Origin: Natronosalvus sp042663485
GTDB lineage: Archaea; Halobacteriota; Halobacteria; Halobacteriales; Natrialbaceae
Length of the DNA: 64,000 nucleotides
Assembly: GCA_042663485.1 (NCBI GenBank)
Contig: JBHTAF010000002.1
Direction: 5' to 3' (one strand)
The position numbers were made by a program, and so were the translations under genes. The notes beneath the pieces are model-generated. The model searched no databases. It saw only the letters and a program-made list of their open reading frames with translations, and was not told the origin of the DNA. Below are positions 8,317-16,735 of the stretch, in pieces. Each line of letters starts with the position of its first letter. The first letter of the stretch is position 1.

Positions 8317-8638
8317 ACGCCGTACGACCCGCGTCTACGTCGATCGCATCTACCGGACAGACGTCGACACAGAGCATGCAGTCGATGCACTGGGCCTCCT
8401 TCGTTGGTTCAGCCTTTTGATCGCTCTCGGGGTGACCTGGCGTGTCGACCCAGGTGAAGACGTCGACGGGACAGTCCTCGAGGCAGGCCCCGTCCGCGAT
8501 GCAGATGTCGTAGTCAACGGCGACGTGGGTGCCGTGGATCCCGAGTTGCTCGGGTTCGTCGACCGGCCCCCAGACGGCGACGCCGTTCTCCTCGCCGACT
8601 TTCTCTCGATTCTCGTGGAACTGCGGATCAATGGCCAT
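8315..8638 (-). CDS. dicluster ferredoxin of the archaeal zinc-ferredoxin type, zinc ligands partly lost
   Basis: 107-residue electron carrier. Cluster motif one is CIADGACLEDCP (C-x5-C, usually a 3Fe-4S site) and motif two is CIDCMLCVDVCP (4Fe-4S). The TPGH linker and the N-terminus (IDPQF, VGE, GPV, LGIHGT) align by eye with the Sulfolobus 7Fe zinc ferredoxin. In that protein His16, His19 and His34 bind zinc with one Asp. Here, not counting the start Met, position 16 is Glu and 19 is Val, while His34 is kept. The start at 8638 (MAIDPQF) matches relatives; an upstream in-frame ATG (8653) is less likely. Confidence 0.92.
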   Translation of the reverse strand: MAIDPQFHENREKVGEENGVAVWGPVDEPEQLGIHGTHVAVDYDICIADGACLEDCPVDVFTWVDTPGHPESDQKAEPTKEAQCIDCMLCVDVCPVDAIDVDAGRTA

Positions 8639-8681
8639 TGCTAACGTGCACATCGTTCGATGGGCCCTTAACTGTATCCCT

Positions 8682-8693
8682 CCATTTATATAC
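8682..8693 (-). promoter_or_regulatory. TATA box of the dicluster ferredoxin gene
   Basis: Minus-strand gtatataaatgg lies about 49 bases before the ATG at 8638, predicting a leader of about 20-25 bases. Confidence 0.6.
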
Positions 8694-8820
8694 TCCGTGT
8701 CGAAATTTCGAGTTAGGTGTGCCTAAAAGTGCAGGACGGGAACGCCTCTCGAGTTTTTGACGATTCTTCGCGACGGTGGCCTATATATTGGGTGAGAGGG
8801 AGTGCCGTCGGTCGATGATC

Positions 8821-9459
8821 TCAACAGACCGGCTTCGGGTTCGCCCCCAGTCCTTCGAGGGTCTCGACGTACTCGCCGTAGGCCGCCTCGATTGCTCCCG
8901 TCGCGGCTTCTTTCGCCCGGTTCCAGTCCTCCTCGGATTCACAGACCGTCGAGAGCGCCTCGAGCGTCGTCTCGCGCTGGGTCTCGAGGTCGTCGCCGAA
9001 GTCCCGGAAGACCTGGGCGGTCCGGGGATCGGCGCTGCCGACGAAGAAGCCGACGGTCTGGCTCTTCGAGCGGTCACTGGCGAGGATGCGGCCGAGGAGG
9101 CTGCCCAGCCGCGAGACGGTATCCTCTCGCTCGCGAAGGTACTCGTGGAGCGCGGGCGTCTCCGCGTCCTCGGGGTCGTGATCGTCCTCGAGGAGGTCGG
9201 TGACGGTCTCGTAGTGGTCGCGCTCGTCGCTCGCGGCCGCGGCGAAGGCCCGGCGAGCGCCGTCGTGGGGTTCGTCGTCGACCCACGCCTCGAACGTCTG
9301 CCAGGCGGCGTACTCGGCATCCGCGGCCGCCCGGAGGACGGGTTCGGTGTCGATGTCGCCCTCGGTCGCGGCGTATAGCGACTTCGAGGAGCCGAGTCGC
9401 GAGAGGGGAGTCCGGTTCTCGTCTTCGATGGTCTCGAGGAACGTGTCGGTGTCGGTCAT
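8821..9459 (-). CDS. ferritin-like/rubrerythrin-like helical protein
   Basis: 212 residues, all helical and acidic. Two half-repeats contain E..E/H patterns: AAADAEYAAWQTFEAWVDDEPH with DERDHYETVTDLLEDDHD in the first half, and FRDFGDDLETQRETTLEAL with EAAYGEYVETLEGLG in the second. These recall the four-helix di-iron fold of rubrerythrins. Some haloarchaeal annotations call relatives transcription antitermination proteins, for which I see no support here. A single Cys is the last residue. The ATG at 9459 is the only good start. Confidence 0.7.
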   Translation of the reverse strand: MTDTDTFLETIEDENRTPLSRLGSSKSLYAATEGDIDTEPVLRAAADAEYAAWQTFEAWVDDEPHDGARRAFAAAASDERDHYETVTDLLEDDHDPEDAETPALHEYLREREDTVSRLGSLLGRILASDRSKSQTVGFFVGSADPRTAQVFRDFGDDLETQRETTLEALSTVCESEEDWNRAKEAATGAIEAAYGEYVETLEGLGANPKPVC

Positions 9460-9559
9460 GAGTCTACGTGAACGATAGACGCGGAGAATCGTGTTTCTAT
9501 CGCCGTGATCGGCGAGAGGCGCTCACGACGGCGGACGAATTTAGCGGGTTCGGTCTCGT

Positions 9560-10426
9560 TCAGCTCCCGTCGCCGGTCTCGATTGGCGCGTTGACGAGGT
9601 TGCCCCACTCGGTCCAGGAGCCGTCGTAGTTGACGGCGTCCTCGTAGCCCAGCAGTTCGTGCAGCGCGAACCAGGCGACCGAGGAGCGCTCGCCGATGCG
9701 GCAGTAGGCGACGGTCGTCTCGTCGCCATCGATGCCCTCCTCGGCGTACAGTTCCTCGAGTTCGTCGCGGCTCTTGAACGTGCCGTCGTCGTCGGTCACG
9801 GCCGCCCAGGAGATGTTCTTCGCGCCGGGGACGTGGCCGCCACGCTGGGCGGTCTCCTGCAGTCCCGGGGGCGCGAGGACTTCGCCGGAGAACTCCTCGG
9901 GCGAGCGGACGTCGACGAGCGGGAGGCCCTTGTCGATGGCGTTCTCGACGTCGTCGCGGTAGGCGCGGATGGACTCGCGCGGGCCGGAGGCGTCGTACTC
10001 GACGGCGGAGAACTCGGGAACCTCGTCGGTCGTCGGGTAGTCGTTCTCGAGCCAGTACTCGCGGCCGCCGTCGAGCAGGCGGACGTCGTCGTGGCCGTAG
10101 TACTTGAACTGCCAGTAGGTGTAGGCGGCGAACCAGTTGGCGTTGTCGCCGTACAGGACGACCGTCGAGTCGTCGCTGACGCCGTGACTGCCCAGCAGGT
10201 CCTCGAAGTCCTCCTTCGAGAGGATGTCGCGCGTCGTCTGGTCCTGGAGCTGGGTCTCCCAGTTGAACCCGATAGCACCGGGAGCGTGGCTCTCGTCGTA
10301 GGCCTCGGTGTCTACGTCGACCTCGAGCAGCCGGTACTCGGGGTCGTCGCTCTCGAACTGGTCGAGTCGGTCGGCCACCCAGTCGGCGGTGACCAGGACG
10401 TCGTTGGCGTAGGTGTCGTCTGCCAT
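9560..10426 (-). CDS. rhodanese-type thiosulfate sulfurtransferase
   Basis: 288 residues with two rhodanese domains (about 10-140 and 160-280). The second carries the active-site Cys in VAYCRIGERSS, with the CRxGxRS loop typical of thiosulfate:cyanide sulfurtransferases. The first domain is inactive, as usual. The start MADDTYAND at 10426 is preferred to a longer frame whose extra 64 residues run through the inverted repeat in the promoter. It is divergent from a second, different rhodanese. Confidence 0.93.
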   Translation of the reverse strand: MADDTYANDVLVTADWVADRLDQFESDDPEYRLLEVDVDTEAYDESHAPGAIGFNWETQLQDQTTRDILSKEDFEDLLGSHGVSDDSTVVLYGDNANWFAAYTYWQFKYYGHDDVRLLDGGREYWLENDYPTTDEVPEFSAVEYDASGPRESIRAYRDDVENAIDKGLPLVDVRSPEEFSGEVLAPPGLQETAQRGGHVPGAKNISWAAVTDDDGTFKSRDELEELYAEEGIDGDETTVAYCRIGERSSVAWFALHELLGYEDAVNYDGSWTEWGNLVNAPIETGDGS

Positions 10427-10460
10427 GGTCGGTACTATGGGGACGGCACGGAAAGCGACT

Positions 10461-10510
10461 GGCGAATCGGCCAATACGGTCGTCGCTCGACCATACTGGC
10501 CAATCTTGCC
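10461..10510. promoter_or_regulatory. imperfect inverted repeat in the divergent rhodanese promoter
   Basis: Arms gaatcggccaatacggtcg and cgaccatactggccaatctt face each other across a few bases (cgct). About 14 of 19 arm positions pair. The repeat sits 35 bases before the start of the left gene and about 155 before the right one. It may bind a dimeric regulator that controls both rhodaneses. No regulator gene is adjacent. Confidence 0.5.
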
Positions 10511-10665
10511 GCCACTTCGAAGCGCCTCGGGACCGCGACGGGCGTTCTCGAGACGTTTCCGACCGATCGAGTCCGGGGTTCGGAAATTGTTGCCGCTACC
10601 TCGGTCAGACGGGGACACCTGCCGTGATCGGTGGTCTCTGGAGCCTCGACAACGAATCCTCGTCG

Positions 10666-11475
10666 ATGAGCGAGACCATCGTCGCCTCGGTCGACTGGCT
10701 CGAAGCCCACCAGGAGGACCCGTCGGTCCGCCTCCTCGACGTGCGAGACGCCTGGGAGTTCGACGGCATCGGTCACCTTCCGGGAGCGGTGAACCTCCCG
10801 TTCGACGAGTTTCGCGACCGCGAGAGCGACGACCCGGGGACGCTTCCGGGGCAATCGGTCATCGAATCCCTCCTGGGTTCGGCTGGCGTCGAGCCCACGG
10901 ATACCGTGGTCGTCTACGACGACACCTACGGCGTCTTCGCCGCCCGGGTGCTCGTCACTCTCCAGCTCTACGGTCACGAGGACGTCCGCCTGCTCGAGAC
11001 CGATTACAGCGGCTGGGCCCGCGAGCACGAGACGTCCCAGGAGACCGAGACGGTCACCGAGACGACCTACGACGCACGATCGCTCGACCTCGAGTCGAGC
11101 CCCTTGGTCGACGCCGAGACCATCGAGGCTGTGCTCGAGGAACCCGACTCGGACGATCACGTCCTGGTCGATACGCGCGAGCGCGAGGAGTTCGAGACGG
11201 GGCACCTGCCGGGGGCCGTCCGCTTCGACTGGCGCTCGACCGTCGACGAGGACCGCCGTCGGCTCAAATCCAGGGACGACCTCGAAGACCTGTTCGCCGA
11301 CTACGGGATCACGCCCGACAGACGGGTGATCCTCTACTGCAACACGGCGCGCCGGATCAGCCACACGTACGTCGTCCTCCGGTGGCTCGGGTTCGATCGG
11401 GTCGGCTTCTACGAGGGGAGCCTGACCGAGTGGGAAGCTCGAGACGGCGTGATCGAGCGGGGAGCGAGCGGGTGA
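10666..11475 (+). CDS. second rhodanese-type sulfurtransferase
   Basis: 269 residues, two rhodanese domains. The candidate active Cys is in ILYCNTARRISH, so the loop is CNTARR and not the CRxGxRS of its neighbour, which suggests a different sulfur donor or acceptor. A Glu/Thr-rich linker (SQETETVTETTYD) joins the domains. The start MSETIVAS at 10666 is preferred over the GTG at 10624, which adds 14 residues. The two divergent genes are only distantly alike, so this is an old pair and not a recent duplication. Confidence 0.9.
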   Translation: MSETIVASVDWLEAHQEDPSVRLLDVRDAWEFDGIGHLPGAVNLPFDEFRDRESDDPGTLPGQSVIESLLGSAGVEPTDTVVVYDDTYGVFAARVLVTLQLYGHEDVRLLETDYSGWAREHETSQETETVTETTYDARSLDLESSPLVDAETIEAVLEEPDSDDHVLVDTREREEFETGHLPGAVRFDWRSTVDEDRRRLKSRDDLEDLFADYGITPDRRVILYCNTARRISHTYVVLRWLGFDRVGFYEGSLTEWEARDGVIERGASG

Positions 11476-11579
11476 GCGTACGTCCACGAGCACGTGAGCG
11501 TACGACGCGAAACCGGGCCGTGTGGAGGCGTCCCGCACGGACAAAGGGCTTAACCGGCCCGACGAAGTACACACGAGGC

Positions 11580-12137
11580 ATGCAGCACGTGAAGATTCCG
11601 CAGGACCGGATCGGCGTCCTCATCGGCGAGGGTGGCGAGACGATGCGTCGGATCGAGTCCGAAGCCGAGGTCCGTCTCGACATCGACTCCGAGAACGGGT
11701 CGGTCGCGGTCGAGACCGTCGGCGACCCCGTTCGCGGCCTCAAGGGGCCCGAAATCGTCCGGGCCATCGGCCGCGGGTTCGCCCCCGACGACGCGCTCCG
11801 TCTGCTCGCCGACGACATGATGCTCTTCGATCTGGTCGACATCGACGCTGCCGCCCGCAACAAGAACGACCTCCAGCGACAGAAAGGCCGACTCATCGGC
11901 GAGGGTGGGCGCACGCGCGAACTCATGGAGGAACTCTCGGGCGCCTCGGTCGTCATCTACGGGTCGACGCTCGGCATCATCGGGACGCCCCCGGAGGTCG
12001 ACGCCGCCCGGACTGCGGCCGAGATGTTGCTCGACGGCGCCCCCCACGGCGCGGTCTACTCGTTCCTCGAGGACCGGCACAACGAGATGAAACACCAGGG
12101 AATGCAGTACCACCGCTTCCCCGGCGGCGAATCCTGA
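11580..12137 (+). CDS. KH-domain RNA-binding protein (archaeal Dim2/Pno1-like)
   Basis: 185 residues with two KH domains. The GxxG loops are visible in VLIGEGGETMRRIE (about residues 13-26) and GRLIGEGGRTRELMEEL (about 102-118). This matches the archaeal Dim2/Pno1 family, which works in small-subunit rRNA processing and often sits beside a RIO1 kinase and aIF1A; those partners are not found next to it here. The C-terminus HQGMQYHRFPGGES is characteristic. The ATG at 11580 begins MQHVKIPQDR, with a gggcttaaccgg TATA-like element about 27-35 bases upstream. Confidence 0.92.
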   Translation: MQHVKIPQDRIGVLIGEGGETMRRIESEAEVRLDIDSENGSVAVETVGDPVRGLKGPEIVRAIGRGFAPDDALRLLADDMMLFDLVDIDAAARNKNDLQRQKGRLIGEGGRTRELMEELSGASVVIYGSTLGIIGTPPEVDAARTAAEMLLDGAPHGAVYSFLEDRHNEMKHQGMQYHRFPGGES

Positions 12138-12225
12138 ACGTCCTTCACCGTCGCATCCGTTCGTTCTTCGCTGCGTTCCCTCGCCGCAGTTTGCCTCGCT
12201 CGAACCGTAGCGCTCGAGCGCCCAC

Positions 12226-14322
12226 TCACTCGAACCGCAGGAACCGTCGATCGTACTCGGGGTCGCCGGTCCGCGGATGGAGCAAGACGAACGAGCGCGG
12301 CGGAAGCTCCGTCAGTTCCCGCGGGAAGCCCGCCAGCTCCTCGTGCCAGCCGACGTCCCCCCGTCGGGCAGAGACGACCGTGACGAGGTCGTTCGAGCCG
12401 GCCTGCGCGGCGAGAGTCCGGCGTAGTTCGTCCCACGAACCCACCGTTTCGAACGTTCCCGACAGCTCCGGTTCGACGAAGTCGAACAGGCGTTCGTACT
12501 GCCGCCCCCGACCGCCGACCGCGAGGACGGTCGGCGAGACCCCGAGATCGCTCGCCAGTTTCTTGACGTGGTAGACGCTCTCGAAGAACCCTTCGTGGTG
12601 GTCGATTCCCTGCGGGAGCACGACGAACAGTTCCTCGGTTGTGTTGATAGGCGTGTCCAGCTGAGCGACGTGGACCGGGAGTTCCGTCCCCTGAAGCACG
12701 CGATCGATCACGTTTCCGAACATCCACCGGCTGATCGATTGGGACGGAGACCACCCGATCAAGACGAGGTCCGCCCGCGTCTCGAGCGCGCCGTTGACGA
12801 TTCCCGACGCGGGGTTGTGATTGACCCGGACCTCCGTGTCAACGGGAATTTCTGCCCCACTTCCCATGCCCGCCAGTTCGTCCAGGTCGGCCTGGACGTC
12901 CTCGACCACGTCGTCCGTATCCTCCTCGCCGGGCGAGACGACCGTGAGCAGGTGGATCGGGTCCGAAGCCGACGATTCCCGGAGCAAGAACGCGAACTCG
13001 AGCAACTGTCGCTGTCGCTCCCCGACGTGAGTAACTGGCAACAGAATTCGGGATGCGATGTCGAAGTCCCCCTCGGGATCGATTTCGCTCGCGAGTGCGA
13101 GTCGGTTCCCCGCTCGCTTCGTTGCCCACGGGCTCAGGATGGCTGTCACCAGCAACATCAATACCACGGCGTTGAGGATCGCTGCGTCGAACAACCCCGC
13201 GTCGTAGCCGATGAGCGTGATGGCGAGAGCCGCCGCGGCCTGTCCGATCGAGAGTCCGAAGATCACACCTCGCTCCTCCGAAGTGTAACCCTGCACCCGA
13301 CTGACGAGCCACGCGGCGACCCATTTCAGCGCCACCATGACTCCGATGATGACCGCCGCGACGAACAGCGTCCGCGTTCCCGAGAAGAGGACCGAGAAGT
13401 CGACGAACATCCCGACGTGTAACAGGAAAAACGGGATGAAAAGCGCGTTCCCGACGAACTCTATTCGTCGCATCAGCGTCCCGGCTTCCGGTACGAGCCG
13501 GTTGAGCGCCAGGCCGCCGACGAACGCGCCGAGGATCGCCGCAACCTCGAGCAGTTCGGCGATACTCGCCGCTGCGAAGAAGACGAGGGCGACGAAGAGG
13601 AACTCGAAGTAACTCTCCTCGCTGAAGTTCTGGAAGAACCATCGCGCAATCGGGGGAACGACGAGCCAGATGCCGCCGATCAGGACTACGAGCGTGAGAA
13701 CCTTCGAGAGCGCGACGAGAAGGCTCAGCTCACCTTGTTCGACGGCCGCCCTGACGAGCGCGAGAACGAGGAGCGCGAGCGTGTCAGTGAAGAGAATACC
13801 GCCGAAAACGGCGGTGACGGCCCGGTTTTTGGTAATCCCGTATTGGTTAACGACCGGATAGGCGAGCAGCGTGTGCGAGGCGAACACCGCAGCCAGGAGC
13901 AATCCCGCTAGTACGTCCAGTCCCAACACGACGATCACGAGCGCCGATCCGGCGATAAATGGAAGTCCGAAGCTCACAAGCCCGAATAGTGCTGCACTCC
14001 GGGGATCCTCGAGAAACCGGCGAAGGTCGAGTTCGAGTCCGACGGTAAACAGCAAGTAGATGAGTCCGACGTTCCCGAGGAGCACGATCGCGTCGCTATG
14101 GGCGACGAGATTCGTTCCGCCCGGCCCGAGGATCGCACCCGCCAGAACGATGCCGACGATGCCCGGCTGACCGAGTCGTCGCATCACCAGCGGGCCGAAC
14201 AGAAACGTCGCCAGCGCGACGGTGAAGACCATTACGGGCTCCTCGAGCGGCAAATTCGGAACCGTGACAACTCCGGGATGACCGGAAGAGAGGGGGACGA
14301 GCATCGGAAAACTGATTACCAA
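12226..14322 (-). CDS. CPA2 cation:proton antiporter with C-terminal universal-stress-type domains
   Basis: 698 residues. About residues 20-400 form a Na+/H+ exchanger domain with roughly twelve membrane helices (for example GIVGIVLAGAILGPGGTN, GALVGGLALNRLVPEAG-like segments and FGLSIGQAAAALAI). The soluble C-terminal 280 residues contain two Usp-like regions (SRILLPVTHVGERQRQLLEF and LFVVLPQGIDHHEGF with DLVLIGWSPSQSISRWMFG), in place of the TrkA-N domain found in many KefB-type proteins. Such fusions probably sense nucleotides. The first ATG is uncertain; MLVPLSSG six residues later is possible. Membrane location is certain; the ion is not. Confidence 0.88.
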   Translation of the reverse strand: MVISFPMLVPLSSGHPGVVTVPNLPLEEPVMVFTVALATFLFGPLVMRRLGQPGIVGIVLAGAILGPGGTNLVAHSDAIVLLGNVGLIYLLFTVGLELDLRRFLEDPRSAALFGLVSFGLPFIAGSALVIVVLGLDVLAGLLLAAVFASHTLLAYPVVNQYGITKNRAVTAVFGGILFTDTLALLVLALVRAAVEQGELSLLVALSKVLTLVVLIGGIWLVVPPIARWFFQNFSEESYFEFLFVALVFFAAASIAELLEVAAILGAFVGGLALNRLVPEAGTLMRRIEFVGNALFIPFFLLHVGMFVDFSVLFSGTRTLFVAAVIIGVMVALKWVAAWLVSRVQGYTSEERGVIFGLSIGQAAAALAITLIGYDAGLFDAAILNAVVLMLLVTAILSPWATKRAGNRLALASEIDPEGDFDIASRILLPVTHVGERQRQLLEFAFLLRESSASDPIHLLTVVSPGEEDTDDVVEDVQADLDELAGMGSGAEIPVDTEVRVNHNPASGIVNGALETRADLVLIGWSPSQSISRWMFGNVIDRVLQGTELPVHVAQLDTPINTTEELFVVLPQGIDHHEGFFESVYHVKKLASDLGVSPTVLAVGGRGRQYERLFDFVEPELSGTFETVGSWDELRRTLAAQAGSNDLVTVVSARRGDVGWHEELAGFPRELTELPPRSFVLLHPRTGDPEYDRRFLRFE

Positions 14323-14802
14323 TTTTTTGGCGAAGCGAATCGATCCACGTTTTCAACGGTTTTCGGCTCGTTTTTCGGTTAATCGGAATTAACAGTGTCG
14401 TTTCATCCCGGCCGCTACTGCGCGCTCGCCCCTGCTTTAGCCGTGCAGTTTCCTCACGAGTCTATCTATTTTGGGCGTGTCGCTCGTGAGGCTACCTGGT
14501 GATTGATTCACAGATGCCGGCTTTAGCCCGTTCTCGGGCGACCTCGTCGCGTCTACATCCACTCACTGGCTGTATCGGACTCGTCGACGGCGAGTACGTC
14601 GACTACGTCGGCGACGTGATCGACCTCGAGCGATTCAACCGGGCGCCCGCCGAGGCGCGAACCGATCGGTAACTCGTAGCGATTAGTTCCACGATATTGC
14701 CCGAGCGGCTGTGACGTCCACACGTATATAGTCACGATACTCATCGTTCGGAAACGCAAGACTCGAGCGTTGTGTCTCGAGTTGACAAACTCGATAGCGA
14801 AG
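14323..14802. other. 480-base region without an intact gene; palindromes and a short orphan frame
   Basis: It contains a 9-bp inverted repeat (cctcacgag at 14452-14460, ctcgtgagg at 14483-14491) around a 22-base loop, and two related GCTTTAGCC words (14434 and 14520 areas). A short plus-strand frame (14514-14672) ends GEYVDYVGDVIDLERFN with haloarchaeal codon character, but its front end does not look coding. This could be the relic of a small gene or mobile-element end. I cannot identify it. Confidence 0.4.
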
Positions 14803-14813
14803 TTTTTATATAG
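14803..14813 (+). promoter_or_regulatory. TATA box of the thermosome gene
   Basis: tttttatatag is the strongest TATA box in the window, centred 26 bases before the ATG at 14833, which predicts a leaderless mRNA. A strong promoter suits a highly expressed, heat-inducible chaperonin. Confidence 0.75.
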
Positions 14814-14832
14814 AATAGCAAACAATCCATCT

Positions 14833-16521
14833 ATGACTATGTCACAGCAGCAAATGGGCAACCAGCCCCTCATCGTACTCTCCGACGACAGCCAGCGGAC
14901 GTCCGGCAAGGACGCACAGTCGATGAACATCACGGCCGGGAAAGCCGTCGCCCAGGCGGTACGCACGACACTCGGCCCGAAGGGGATGGACAAGATGCTC
15001 GTCGACTCGACGGGCAACGTCGTCGTCACGAACGACGGCGTCACGCTCCTCACGGAGATGGAAATCGATCACCCCGCCGCCAACATGATCGTCGAAGTCT
15101 CCGAGACCCAGGAGGAGGAAGTCGGCGACGGCACCACCTCCGCCGTCGTCGTCGCCGGTGAACTGCTCAAGCGCGCCGAGGACCTCCTCGAGCAGGACAT
15201 CCACGCCACGACCCTCGCTCAGGGGTACCGCCAGGCCGCCGAGAAAGCCGGCGAGGCCCTCGAGGAGATCGCCATCGACGTCGACGAGGACGACGACGAA
15301 ATCCTCGAGCAGATCGCCGCGACGGCGATGACCGGCAAGGGCGCCGAGAACGCGAAGGATCTCCTCTCGGAACTCGTCGTCCGCGCGGTCCAGACCGTCG
15401 CCGACGAGGACGGCGTCGACACAGACAACGTCAAGGTCGAGAAGGTCGTCGGCGGCTCCGTCGAGAACTCCGAACTCGTCGAGGGCGTCATCATCGACAA
15501 GGAGCGCGTCAGCGACAGCATGCCCTACTTCGCCGAGGACGCCAACGTCGCTCTCATCGACGGTGCCCTCGAGATCAAGGAAACCGAGATCGACGCCGAG
15601 GTCAACGTCACCGACCCCGACCAGCTCCAGCAGTTCCTCGAGCAGGAAGAGGCCCAGCTCAAGGAGATGGTCGACCAGCTCGTCGACGTCGGCGCCGACG
15701 TCGTCTTCGTCGACGGTGGCATCGACGACATGGCCCAGCACTACCTCGCCGAGGAGGGCATCATCGCGCTCCGCCGGGTCAAGTCCAGCGACATGAACCG
15801 CCTGGCCCGCTCGACCGGCGCTCGAGCCGTCAACAGCGTCGACGACCTCACCGAGGACCACCTCGGCTTCGCCGGTAGCGTCGCCCAGAAGGACGTCGCC
15901 GGCGACCAGCGCCTCTTCGTCGAGGACGTCGAGGACGCGAAGGCCGTCACCCTCATCCTCCGCGGCGGCACCGAGCACGTCATCGACGAGATCGACCGCG
16001 CCATCGAGGACTCCCTGGGCGTCGTCCGCACGACGCTCGAGGACGGCAAGGTCGTCGCTGGCGGCGGCGCCCCCGAGGTCGAACTCTCGCTAGCCCTGCG
16101 CGACTTCGCCGACTCCGTCGGCGGCCGCGAACAGCTGGCCATCGAGGCCTTCGCGGACGCGCTGGAAGTCATCCCGCGCACGCTCGCCGAGAACGCCGGA
16201 CTCGACCCCATCGACTCCCTGGTCGAGCTTCGCAGCGCCCACGACGGCGGCGACACGGCCGCCGGACTGGACGCCTACACCGGCGAGACTATCGATATGG
16301 CCGAGGAGGGCGTCTACGAGCCCCTGCGCGTCAAGACCCAGGCCATCGAGTCGGCCACCGAGGCCGCCGTCATGCTGCTGCGCATCGACGACGTGATCGC
16401 CGCCGGCGAGCTGAAGGGCGGTAGCAGCGACGACGACGAGGACGAGATGCCACCCGGCGGCGGTATGGGTGGCGGCATGGGCGGCATGGGCGGTATGGGT
16501 GGCATGGGCGGCGCGATGTAA
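14833..16521 (+). CDS. ths: thermosome (group II chaperonin) subunit
   Basis: 562-residue ATP-dependent chaperonin that folds proteins in the cytoplasm as a double ring. Signature segments are TTLGPKGMDKMLVDSTG (residues 45-61), NDGVTLLTEMEIDHPAA, QEEEVGDGTTSAVVVAGELL and the ATPase Asp region TLAENAGLDPIDSL. The C-terminus is a Gly-Met repeat (GGGMGGGMGGMGG and on), as in other haloarchaeal subunits. The start may be 14833 (MTMSQQQ) or 14839 (MSQQQ); the TATA position supports 14833. A cluster of T-tracts at 16587-16600 probably ends the transcript. Whether it is the alpha, beta or gamma type cannot be judged alone. Confidence 0.97.
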   Translation: MTMSQQQMGNQPLIVLSDDSQRTSGKDAQSMNITAGKAVAQAVRTTLGPKGMDKMLVDSTGNVVVTNDGVTLLTEMEIDHPAANMIVEVSETQEEEVGDGTTSAVVVAGELLKRAEDLLEQDIHATTLAQGYRQAAEKAGEALEEIAIDVDEDDDEILEQIAATAMTGKGAENAKDLLSELVVRAVQTVADEDGVDTDNVKVEKVVGGSVENSELVEGVIIDKERVSDSMPYFAEDANVALIDGALEIKETEIDAEVNVTDPDQLQQFLEQEEAQLKEMVDQLVDVGADVVFVDGGIDDMAQHYLAEEGIIALRRVKSSDMNRLARSTGARAVNSVDDLTEDHLGFAGSVAQKDVAGDQRLFVEDVEDAKAVTLILRGGTEHVIDEIDRAIEDSLGVVRTTLEDGKVVAGGGAPEVELSLALRDFADSVGGREQLAIEAFADALEVIPRTLAENAGLDPIDSLVELRSAHDGGDTAAGLDAYTGETIDMAEEGVYEPLRVKTQAIESATEAAVMLLRIDDVIAAGELKGGSSDDDEDEMPPGGGMGGGMGGMGGMGGMGGAM

Positions 16522-16586
16522 GCGAGGCCAGCACCACCACTCCCCATCACTGCCGCTCTCGAGTACCGCCCGCGTAGTCGGCCCGT

Positions 16587-16600
16587 ATTTTCCGATTTTC
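16587..16600 (+). terminator. T-tract terminator after the thermosome gene
   Basis: Two T4 runs (tattttccgattttc) about 65-80 bases after the stop. There is no stable hairpin; an oligo-T terminator is the simplest reading. Confidence 0.4.
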
Positions 16601-16735
16601 GTATCTGACAACGGTTCGTTTGGCGTCCTCGATTCGTCGAGGACACCTCGAAACCCAACTATAAATCCTATAGTTATAATCCAGGCTGCCAACCAACCCC
16701 TCGAGCACGCAGTACCTACGCTCGCGGTTGCCGCC

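Noticed and set aside
8755..8800. TATA-like tatatattggg beyond the ferritin-like gene
   Set aside because: Wrong distance for either neighbour; an antisense RNA cannot be shown from sequence.
14842..15978. 378-codon minus-strand frame over the thermosome
   Set aside because: Shadow of the thermosome reading frame; no independent motif.
16560..16620. sequence resembling the rhodanese inverted repeat downstream of the thermosome
   Set aside because: The likeness is to T-tracts (tattttccgattttcg), best read as a terminator; no second arm.
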